NCBI GenBank assembly: GCA_037013495.1
Contig: CM072810.1
Span: 53,306,843-53,370,842, forward strand
DNA: 64,000 nucleotides
Direction: 5' to 3'
Origin: Hippophae tibetana
Lineage: Eukaryota; Streptophyta; Magnoliopsida; Rosales; Elaeagnaceae
Position 1 is the first letter of the stretch. Each line of letters begins with the position of its first letter. The notes under the pieces are model-generated. The model searched no databases. It saw only the letters and a list, made by a program, of their open reading frames with translations, and was not told where the DNA came from. Of the stretch, positions 51,651 through 62,663 are shown in pieces. Position numbers and translations under genes: made by a program.

Positions 51651-52538
51651 CGACACAAATCATTCTAAATGACACTTGGAAACAACATAGAAAGGTTACC
51701 CACAACAACAAACCCCGGGATGGTACTTACCTCGGTTTCATCATTCCGTCTCTTGTAAGCGAACTTCACCTCTAAGTTGTGCTCTTATGGGATAGAAATC
51801 GGAGATCATGTTTTGATACCAAACATAGGAAAATAGCTAATCCTTCCTTCCTAAAGCTTAAGCTTTCAATATGGGACGCTTGAACTGTCACCCTTAATCC
51901 TCGTTCAAAGATCACAACAAGTCACGAGGCTGTTACCCCCCGTGCACGACACAAGTCATTCTAAATGACACTTGGAAACAACATAGAAAGGTTACCCACA
52001 ACCACGAACCCAGGGATGCCACTTACCTCGGTTGCATCATTCCGTCTCTTGTAAGCGAACTTCACCTCTAACTTGTGCTTTTATGGGATACAAATCGGAG
52101 ATCATGTTTTGATAACAAACATAGGAAAATAGCTAATCCTTCCTTCCTAAAGCTTAAGCTTCCAATACGGGACGCTTGAGCTGTCACCCTTAATCCTCGT
52201 TCAAAGCTCACAACAAGTCACGAGGATGTTACCCCCCCGTGCACGACACAAGTCATTCTAAATGACACTTGGAAACAACAAGGAAAGGTTACCCACAACA
52301 ACGAACACAGGGATGGATACATACCTCGGTTGCATCATTCTGTCTCTTGTAAGCTAACTTCACCTCGAACTTGTGCTTTTATGGGATACAAATTCGGAGA
52401 TCATGTTTTGATAACAAATATAGGAAAAATAGCTAATCCTTCCTTCCTAAAGCTTAAGATTCCCATACAGGACGCTTGAACTGTCACCCTTAATCCTCAT
52501 TCAAAGCTCACAACAAGTCACGAGGATGTTACCCCCCC

Positions 52539-55516
52539 GTGCACGACACAAGTCATTCTAAATGACACTTGGAAACAACAAAGAAAGGTTACCCACAACA
52601 ACGAACCCAGGGATGGTACTTACCTCGGTTGCATCATTCCGTCTCTTGTAAGCGAACTTCACCTCGAACTTGTGCTTTTTTGGGATACAAATTCGGAGAT
52701 CATGTTTTGATAACAAATATAGGAAATATAGCTAATCCTTACTTCCTAAAGCTTAAGCTTCCCATACGGGACGCTTGAACTGTCACCCTTAACCCTCGTT
52801 CAAAGATCACAACAAGTCACGAGGCTGTTACCCCCCGTGCACGACACAAGTCATTCTAAATGACACTTAAAAACAACATAGAAAGGTTACCCACAACAAC
52901 GAACCCAGGGATGGTACTTACCTCGGTTGCATGATTCTGTCTCTTGTAAGCGAACTTCACCTCTAACTTGTGCTTTTATGGGACACAAATCGGAGATCAT
53001 ATTTTGATACCAAACATAGGAAAATAGTTAATCCTTCCTTCCTAATGCTTAAGCTTTCAATACGGGACGCTTGAACTGTCACCCTTAATCCTCGTTCAAA
53101 GCTCACAACAAGTAACGAGGATGATACCCCCTTGCACGACACAAGTCATTCTAAATGACAATTGGAAACAACAAAGAAAGGTTACCTACAACAACGAACC
53201 CAGTGATGGTACTTACCTCGGTTGCATCATTCCGTCTCTGGTAAGTGAACTTCACCTCGAACTTGTGCTTTTATGGGACACAAATTGGAGATCATGTTTT
53301 GATACCAAACATAGGAAAATAGCTAATCCTTCCTTCCTAAAGCGTAAGCTTTCAATACGGGATGCTTGAACTGCCACCCTTAATCCTCGTTCAAAGCTCA
53401 CAACAAGTCACGAGGATGTTACCCCCCCCCCCCCCCGTGCACGACACAAGTCATTCTAAATGACACTTGGAAACAACAAAGAAAGGTTACCCACAACAAC
53501 GAACCCAGGGATGGTACTTACCTCGGTTGCATCATTCCGTCTCTTGTAAGCGAACTTCACCTCGAACTTGTTCTTTTATGGGATACAAATTCGGAGATCA
53601 TGTTTTGATAACAAATATAGGAAAAATAGCTAATCCTTACTTCCTAAAGCTTAAGCTTCCCATACGGGACGCTTGAACTGTCACCCTTAATCCTCGTTCA
53701 AAGATCACAACAAGTCACGAGGCTGTTACCCCCCGTGCACGACACAAGTCATTCTAAATGACACTTGGAAACAACATAGAAAGGTTACCCACAACAACGA
53801 ACCCAGGGATGGTACTTACCTCTGTTGCATCATTCCGTCTCTTGTAAGCGAACTTCACCTCTAACTTGTGTTTTTATGGAACACAAATCGGAGATCATAT
53901 TTTGAAACCAAACATAGGAAAATAGTTAATCCTTCCTTCCTAAAGCTTAAGCTTTCCATGCGGGACGCTTGAACTGTCACCCTTAATCCTCGTTCAAAGA
54001 TCACACCAAGTCACGAGGATGTTACCCCCCATGCACGACACAAGTCATTCTAAATGATACATGGAAACAACATAGAAAGGTTACCCACAACAACGAACCC
54101 AGGGATGGTACTTACCTCGGTTGCATTATTCCGTCTCTTTTAAGCGAACTTCACCTCGAACTTGTGCTTTTATGGGACACAAACCTGAGATCATGTTTTG
54201 ATACCAAACATAGGAAAATAGCTAATCCCTCCTTCCTAAAGAATAAGCTTTCAATACGGGACGCTTGAACCGGCACCCTTAATCCATGTTCAAAGCTCAC
54301 AACAAGTAACGAGGATGTTACCCCCCTTGCACGACACAAGTCATTCTAAATGACAATTGGAAACAACAAAGAAAGGTTACCCACAACAACGAACCCAGGG
54401 ATGGTACTTACCACGGTTTCATCATTCCGTCTCTTGTAAGCGAACTTCACCTCTAAGTTGTGCTTTTATGGGATACAAATCGGAGATCATGTTTTGATAC
54501 GAAACATAGGAAAAGAGCTAATCCTTCCTTCCTAAAGCTTAAGCTTTCAATACGGGACGCTTGAACTGTCACCCTTAATCCTCGTTCAAAGCTCATAACA
54601 AGTCACGAGGATGTTACCCCCCCATGCACGACACAAGTCATTCTAAATGTCACTTGGAAACAACAAGGAAAGGTTACCCATAACAACGAACCCAGGGATG
54701 GTACTTACCTCGGTTGCATCATTCCGTCTCTTGTAAGCGAACTTCACCTCTGAGTTGTACTTTTATGGGATACAAATCGGAGATCATGTTTTGATACCAA
54801 ACATAGGAAAATAGCTAATCCTTCCTTCCTAAAGCTTAAGCTTTCAATACGGGACGCTTGAGCTGTCACCCTTAATCCTCGTTCAAAGCTCACAACAAGT
54901 CACGAGGATGTTACCCCTCCGTGCACGACACAAGTCATTCTAAATGACACTTGGAAACAACATAGAAAGGTTACCCACAACAACAAACCCAGGGATGGAT
55001 ACTTACCTCGGTTGCATCATTCTGTCTCTTGTAAGCTAACTTCACCTCGAACTTGTGCTTTTATGGGATACAAATTCGGAGATCATGTTTTGATAACAAA
55101 TATAGGAAAAATAGCTAATCCTTCCTTCCTGAAGCTAAAGCTTCCCATACAGGACGCTTGAACTGTCACCCTTAATCCTCGTTCAAAGATCACAACAAGT
55201 CACGAGGTTGTTCCCCCCCGTGCACGACACAAGTCATTCTAAATGACACTTGGAAACAACATAGAAAGGTTACCCACAACAACAAACCCAGGGATGGTAC
55301 TTACCTCGGTTCCATCCTTCCGTCTCTTGTAAGCGAACTTCACCTCTAACTTGTGCTTTTATGGGATACAAATCAGAGATCATATTTTGATACCAAACAT
55401 AGGAAAATAGTTAATCCTTTCTTCCTAAATCTTAAGCTTTCAATACGGGACGCTTGAACTGTCACCCTTAATCCTCATTCAAAGCTCACAACAAGTCACG
55501 AGGATGTTACCCCCCC
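52539..55516. repeat. 10-monomer tandem duplication (2978 bp), copy A
   Basis: This block is repeated immediately downstream with the same rare variants: GATGATACCCCC, CTCTGGTAAGTG, GGGATGCTTGAAC, TTGAAACCAAACATAGG, AACCGGCACCC, GATACGAAACATAGG and GGTTCCATCCTTCC. By eye I found only three kinds of difference: TTTTTTGGG near 52679 against TTTTATGGG, CCTTTCTTCC near 55418 against CCTTCCTTCC, and a C-run of 15 against 12. The C-run alone explains the 3-bp difference in unit length. Confidence 0.95.
53422..53436 (+). repeat. Expanded C-run, 15 bases
   Basis: The C-run that closes each monomer is usually 5-8 bases long. Here it is 15, one of the longest in the window. The matching position in the next 10-monomer copy has 12. 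Confidence 0.95.
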
Positions 55517-58491
55517 GTGCACGACACAAGTCATTCTAAATGACACTTGGAAACAACAAAGAAAGGTTACCCACAACAACGAACCCAGGGATGGTACTTA
55601 CCTCGGTTGCATCATTCCGTCTCTTGTAAGCGAACTTCACCTCGAACTTGTGCTTTTATGGGATACAAATTCGGAGATCATGTTTTGATAACAAATATAG
55701 GAAATATAGCTAATCCTTACTTCCTAAAGCTTAAGCTTCCCATACGGGACGCTTGAACTGTCACCCTTAACCCTCGTTCAAAGATCACAACAAGTCACGA
55801 GGCTGTTACCCCCCGTGCACGACACAAGTCATTCTAAATGACACTTAAAAACAACATAGAAAGGTTACCCACAACAACGAACCCAGGGATGGTACTTACC
55901 TCGGTTGCATGATTCTGTCTCTTGTAAGCGAACTTCACCTCTAACTTGTGCTTTTATGGGACACAAATCGGAGATCATATTTTGATACCAAACATAGGAA
56001 AATAGTTAATCCTTCCTTCCTAATGCTTAAGCTTTCAATACGGGACGCTTGAACTGTCACCCTTAATCCTCGTTCAAAGCTCACAACAAGTAACGAGGAT
56101 GATACCCCCTTGCACGACACAAGTCATTCTAAATGACAATTGGAAACAACAAAGAAAGGTTACCTACAACAACGAACCCAGTGATGGTACTTACCTCGGT
56201 TGCATCATTCCGTCTCTGGTAAGTGAACTTCACCTCGAACTTGTGCTTTTATGGGACACAAATTGGAGATCATGTTTTGATACCAAACATAGGAAAATAG
56301 CTAATCCTTCCTTCCTAAAGCGTAAGCTTTCAATACGGGATGCTTGAACTGCCACCCTTAATCCTCGTTCAAAGCTCACAACAAGTCACGAGGATGTTAC
56401 CCCCCCCCCCCGTGCACGACACAAGTCATTCTAAATGACACTTGGAAACAACAAAGAAAGGTTACCCACAACAACGAACCCAGGGATGGTACTTACCTCG
56501 GTTGCATCATTCCGTCTCTTGTAAGCGAACTTCACCTCGAACTTGTTCTTTTATGGGATACAAATTCGGAGATCATGTTTTGATAACAAATATAGGAAAA
56601 ATAGCTAATCCTTACTTCCTAAAGCTTAAGCTTCCCATACGGGACGCTTGAACTGTCACCCTTAATCCTCGTTCAAAGATCACAACAAGTCACGAGGCTG
56701 TTACCCCCCGTGCACGACACAAGTCATTCTAAATGACACTTGGAAACAACATAGAAAGGTTACCCACAACAACGAACCCAGGGATGGTACTTACCTCTGT
56801 TGCATCATTCCGTCTCTTGTAAGCGAACTTCACCTCTAACTTGTGTTTTTATGGAACACAAATCGGAGATCATATTTTGAAACCAAACATAGGAAAATAG
56901 TTAATCCTTCCTTCCTAAAGCTTAAGCTTTCCATGCGGGACGCTTGAACTGTCACCCTTAATCCTCGTTCAAAGATCACACCAAGTCACGAGGATGTTAC
57001 CCCCCATGCACGACACAAGTCATTCTAAATGATACATGGAAACAACATAGAAAGGTTACCCACAACAACGAACCCAGGGATGGTACTTACCTCGGTTGCA
57101 TTATTCCGTCTCTTTTAAGCGAACTTCACCTCGAACTTGTGCTTTTATGGGACACAAACCTGAGATCATGTTTTGATACCAAACATAGGAAAATAGCTAA
57201 TCCCTCCTTCCTAAAGAATAAGCTTTCAATACGGGACGCTTGAACCGGCACCCTTAATCCATGTTCAAAGCTCACAACAAGTAACGAGGATGTTACCCCC
57301 CTTGCACGACACAAGTCATTCTAAATGACAATTGGAAACAACAAAGAAAGGTTACCCACAACAACGAACCCAGGGATGGTACTTACCACGGTTTCATCAT
57401 TCCGTCTCTTGTAAGCGAACTTCACCTCTAAGTTGTGCTTTTATGGGATACAAATCGGAGATCATGTTTTGATACGAAACATAGGAAAAGAGCTAATCCT
57501 TCCTTCCTAAAGCTTAAGCTTTCAATACGGGACGCTTGAACTGTCACCCTTAATCCTCGTTCAAAGCTCATAACAAGTCACGAGGATGTTACCCCCCCAT
57601 GCACGACACAAGTCATTCTAAATGTCACTTGGAAACAACAAGGAAAGGTTACCCATAACAACGAACCCAGGGATGGTACTTACCTCGGTTGCATCATTCC
57701 GTCTCTTGTAAGCGAACTTCACCTCTGAGTTGTACTTTTATGGGATACAAATCGGAGATCATGTTTTGATACCAAACATAGGAAAATAGCTAATCCTTCC
57801 TTCCTAAAGCTTAAGCTTTCAATACGGGACGCTTGAGCTGTCACCCTTAATCCTCGTTCAAAGCTCACAACAAGTCACGAGGATGTTACCCCTCCGTGCA
57901 CGACACAAGTCATTCTAAATGACACTTGGAAACAACATAGAAAGGTTACCCACAACAACAAACCCAGGGATGGATACTTACCTCGGTTGCATCATTCTGT
58001 CTCTTGTAAGCTAACTTCACCTCGAACTTGTGCTTTTATGGGATACAAATTCGGAGATCATGTTTTGATAACAAATATAGGAAAAATAGCTAATCCTTCC
58101 TTCCTGAAGCTAAAGCTTCCCATACAGGACGCTTGAACTGTCACCCTTAATCCTCGTTCAAAGATCACAACAAGTCACGAGGTTGTTCCCCCCCGTGCAC
58201 GACACAAGTCATTCTAAATGACACTTGGAAACAACATAGAAAGGTTACCCACAACAACAAACCCAGGGATGGTACTTACCTCGGTTCCATCCTTCCGTCT
58301 CTTGTAAGCGAACTTCACCTCTAACTTGTGCTTTTATGGGATACAAATCAGAGATCATATTTTGATACCAAACATAGGAAAATAGTTAATCCTTCCTTCC
58401 TAAATCTTAAGCTTTCAATACGGGACGCTTGAACTGTCACCCTTAATCCTCATTCAAAGCTCACAACAAGTCACGAGGATGTTACCCCCCC
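55517..58491. repeat. 10-monomer tandem duplication (2975 bp), copy B
   Basis: Second, nearly identical copy of the preceding block. The near-absence of differences over about 3 kb makes this one of the youngest duplications in the window. Its right-hand half is copied again at 58.9-60.4 kb. Confidence 0.95.
56400..56411 (+). repeat. Expanded C-run, 12 bases
   Basis: Counterpart of the 15-base run at 53422, three bases shorter. Replication slippage after the duplication is the simplest explanation. Confidence 0.95.
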
Positions 58492-58900
58492 GTGCACGAC
58501 ACAAGTCATTCTAAATGACACTTGGAAACAACAAAGAAAGGTTACCCACAACAACGAACCTAGGGATGGTACTTACCTCGGTTTCATCATTCCGTCTCTT
58601 GTAAGCGAACTTTACCTCTAAGTTGTACTCTTATGGGATAGAAATCGGAGATCATGTTTTGATACCAAACATAGGAAAATAGCTAATCCTTCCTTCCTTA
58701 AGCTTAAGCTTTCAATACGGGACGCTTGAACTGTCACCCTTAATCCTCGTTCAAAGCTCACAACAAGTCACGAGGATGTTACCCCCCCCGTGCACGACAC
58801 AAGTCATTCTAAATGACACTTGGAAACAACAAGGAAAGGTTACCCACAACAACGAACACAGGGATGGATACTTACCTCGGTTGCATCATTCCGTCTCTTG

Positions 58901-60389
58901 TAAGCGAACTTCACCTCTAAGTTGTGCTTTTATGGGATACAAATCGGAGATCATGTTTTGATACGAAACATAGGAAAAGAGCTAATCCTTCCTTCCTAAA
59001 GCTTAAGCTTTCAATACGGGACGCTTGAACTGTCACCCTTAATCCTCGTTCAAAGCTCATAACAAGTCACGAGGATGTTACCCCCCCATGCACGACACAA
59101 GTCATTCTAAATGTCACTTGGAAACAACAAGGAAAGGTTACCCATAACAACGAACCCAGGGATGGTACTTACCTCGGTTGCATCATTCCGTCTCTTGTAA
59201 GCGAACTTCACCTCTGAGTTGTACTTTTATGGGATACAAATCGGAGATCATGTTTTGATACCAAACATAGGAAAATAGCTAATCCTTCCTTCCTAAAGCT
59301 TAAGCTTTCAATACGGGACGCTTGAGCTGTCACCCTTAATCCTCGTTCAAAGCTCACAACAAGTCACGAGGATGTTACCCCTCCGTGCACGACACAAGTC
59401 ATTCTAAATGACACTTGGAAACAACATAGAAAGGTTACCCACAACAACAAACCCAGGGATGGATACTTACCTCGGTTGCATCATTCTGTCTCTTGTAAGC
59501 TAACTTCACCTCGAACTTGTGCTTTTATGGGATACAAATTCGGAGATCATGTTTTGATAACAAATATAGGAAAAATAGCTAATCCTTCCTTCCTGAAGCT
59601 AAAGCTTCCCATACAGGACGCTTGAACTGTCACCCTTAATCCTCGTTCAAAGATCACAACAAGTCACGAGGTTGTTCCCCCCCGTGCACGACACAAGTCA
59701 TTCTAAATGACACTTGGAAACAACATAGAAAGGTTACCCACAACAACAAACCCAGGGATGGTACTTACCTCGGTTCCATCCTTCCGTCTCTTGTAAGCGA
59801 ACTTCACCTCTAACTTGTGCTTTTATGGGATACAAATCAGAGATCATATTTTGATACCAAACATAGGAAAATAGTTAATCCTTCCTTCCTAAATCTTAAG
59901 CTTTCAATACGGGACGCTTGAACTGTCACCCTTAATCCTCATTCAAAGCTCACAACAAGTCACGAGGATGTTACCCCCCCGTGCACGACACAAGTCATTC
60001 TAAATGACACTTGGAAACAACAAAGAAAGGTTACCCACAACAACGAACCTAGGGATGGTACTTACCTCGGTTTCATCATTCCGTCTCTTGTAAGCGAACT
60101 TTACCTCTAAGTTGTACTCTTATGGGATAGAAATCGGAGATCATGTTTTGATACCAAACATAGGAAAATAGCTAATCCTTCCTTCCTTAAGCTTAAGCTT
60201 TCAATACGGGACGCTTGAACTGTCACCCTTAATCCTCGTTCAAAGCTCACAACAAGTCACGAGGATGTTACCCCCCCGTGCACGACACAAGTCATTCTAA
60301 ATGACACTTGGAAACAACAAGGAAAGGTTACCCACAACAACGAACACAGGGATGGATACTTACCTCGGTTGCATCATTCCGTCTCTTGT
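58901..60389. repeat. 5-monomer tandem duplication (1489 bp) of 57412-58900
   Basis: GATACGAAAC at 57471 recurs at 58960, and AACCTAGGG at 58557 recurs at 60046, both 1489 bp apart. GGTTCCATCCTTCC, GAAGCTAAAGC and TACCCCTCCG also repeat in order. Left and right ends are approximate (about 58.9 and 60.4 kb). This event overlaps copy B of the 10-monomer duplication and must have followed it or used its sequence. Confidence 0.9.
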
Positions 60390-61466
60390 AAGCGAACTTC
60401 ACCTCTAACTTGTGATTTTATGGGACACAAATCGGAGATGATATTTTGATACCAAACATAGGAAAATAATTAATCCTTCCTTCCTAAAGCTTAAGCTTTC
60501 AATATGGAACGCTTGAACTGTCAACCTTAATCCTCGTTCAAAGCTCACAACAAGTCACGAGGATGTTACCCCCCCGTGCACGACACAAGTCATTCTAAAT
60601 GACACTTGGAAACAACAAGCAAAGGTTACCCACAACAACGAACCCAGGGATGGTACTTACCTCGGTTGCATCATTCCGTCTCTTGTAAGCGAACTTCACC
60701 TCGAACTTGTGCTTTTATGGGACACAAACCTGAGATCATGTTTTGATACCAAACATAGGAAAATAGCTAATCCTTCCTTCCTAGAGCGTAAGCTTTCAAT
60801 CAGGGACGCTTGAACTGCCACCCTTAATCCTCGTTCAAAGCTCACAACAAGTAACGAGGATGTTACCCCCCTTGCACGACACAAGTCATTCTAAATGACA
60901 CTTGGAAACAACAAGGAAAGGTTACCCACAACAACGAACCTAGGGATGGTACTTACCTCGGTTTCATCATTCCGTCTCTTGTAAGCGAACTTTACCTCTA
61001 AGTTGTACTCTTATGGGATAGAAATCGGAGATCATGTTTTGATACCAAACATAGGAAAATAGTTAATCCTTCCTTCCTAAATCTTAAGCTTTCAATACGG
61101 GACGCTTGAACTGTCACCCTTAATCCTCATTCAAAGCTCACAACAAGTCACGAGGATGTTACCCCCCCGTGCACGACACAAGTCATTCTAAATGACACTT
61201 GGAAACAACAAAGAAAGGTTACCCACCACAACGAACCTAGGGATGGTACTTACCTCGGTTTCATCATTCCGTCTCTTGTAAGCGAACTTTACCTCTAAGT
61301 TGTACTCTTATGGGATAGAAATCGGAGATCATGTTTTGATACCAAACATAGGAAAATAGCTAATCCTTCCTTCCTTAAGCTTAAGCTTTCAATACGGGAC
61401 GCTTGAACTGTCACCCTTAATCCTCGTTCAAAGCTCACAACAAGTCACGAGGATGTTACCCCCCCC
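60278..61466. repeat. 4-monomer tandem duplication (1189 bp), copy A
   Basis: TTGTGATTTTATGGG (GATTTTA at 60414 and again at 61603), AATATGGAACGC, ACAAGCAAAGG and CGAACCTAGGG repeat at 1189 bp. Copy A has private changes, including CTAGAGCGTAAGC and AATCAGGGACGC near 60782-60805. Confidence 0.9.
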
Positions 61467-62663
61467 GTGCACGACACAAGTCATTCTAAATGACACTTGG
61501 AAACAACAAGGAAAGGTTACCCACAACAACGAACACAGGGATGGATACTTACCTCGGTTGCATCATTCCGTCTCTTGTAAGCGAACTTCACCTCTAACTT
61601 GTGATTTTATGGGACACAAATCGGAGATGATATTTTGATACCAAACATAGGAAAATAATTAATCCTTCCTTCCTAAAGCTTAAGCTTTCAATATGGAACG
61701 CTTGAACTGTCACCCTTAATCCTCGTTCAAAGCTCACAACAAGTCACGAGGATGTTACCCCCCCGTGCACGACACAAGTCATTCTAAATGACACTTGGAA
61801 ACAACAAGCAAAGGTTACCCACAACAACGAACCCAGGGATGGTACTTACCTCGGTTGCATCATTCCGTCTCTTGTAAGCGAACTTCACCTCGAACTTGTG
61901 CTTTTATGGGACACAAACCTGAGATCATGTTTTGATACCAAACATAGGAAAATAGCTAATCCTTCCTTCCTAAAGCGTAAGCTTTCAATACGGGACGCTT
62001 GAACTGCCACCCTTAATCCTCGTTCAAAGCTCACAACAAGTAACGAGGATGTTACCCCCCTTGCACGACACAAGTCATTCTAAATGACACTTGGAAACAA
62101 CAAGGAAAGGTTACCCACAACAACGAACCTAGGGATGGTACTTACCTCGGTTTCATCATTCCGTCTCTTGTAAGCGAACTTTACCTCTAAGTTGTACTCT
62201 TATGGGATAGAAATCGGAGATCATGTTTTGATACCAAACATAGGAAAATAGTTAATCCTTCCTTCCTAAATCTTAAGCTTTCAATACGGGACGCTTGAAC
62301 TGTCACCCTTAATCCTCATTCAAAGCTCACAACAAGTCACGAGGATGTTACCCCCCCGTGCACGACACAAGTCATTCTAAATGACACTTGGAAACAACAA
62401 AGAAAGGTTACCCACAACAACGAACCTAGGGATGGTACTTACCTCGGTTTCATCATTTCGTCTCTTGTAAGCGAACTTTACCTCTAAGTCGTACTCTTAT
62501 GGGATAGAAATCGGAGATCATGTTTTGATACCAAACATAGGAAAATAGCTAATCCTTCCTTCCTTAAGCTTAAGCTTTCAATACGGGACGCTTGAACTGT
62601 CACCCTTAATCCTCGTTCAAAGCTCACAACAAGTCACGAGGATGTTACCCCCCCCCCCCCCCC
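61467..62663. repeat. 4-monomer tandem duplication (1197 bp), copy B
   Basis: Second copy, 8 bp longer than the first. The closing C-run is 16 long here and 8 long in copy A, which accounts for the whole difference. Confidence 0.9.
62648..62663 (+). repeat. Expanded C-run, 16 bases
   Basis: Longest C-run in the window. The matching position before 61467 has 8. Confidence 0.95.

Larger units (their letters stand above)
44222..52538. repeat. Mosaic domain of second-family monomers
   Basis: About 28 monomers lie in a non-periodic order assembled from blocks seen elsewhere in the window. The stretch with AAACAAAATAG and CCCCGCGATGG at 45.1-45.4 kb recurs at 48.7-49.0 kb (offset 3562 bp). GCTCGATGCATC blocks from the preceding duplication recur at 48166 and 49354. 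Two long blocks repeat at an offset of 4158 bp and are listed separately. I see no gene or insertion. Confidence 0.85.
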
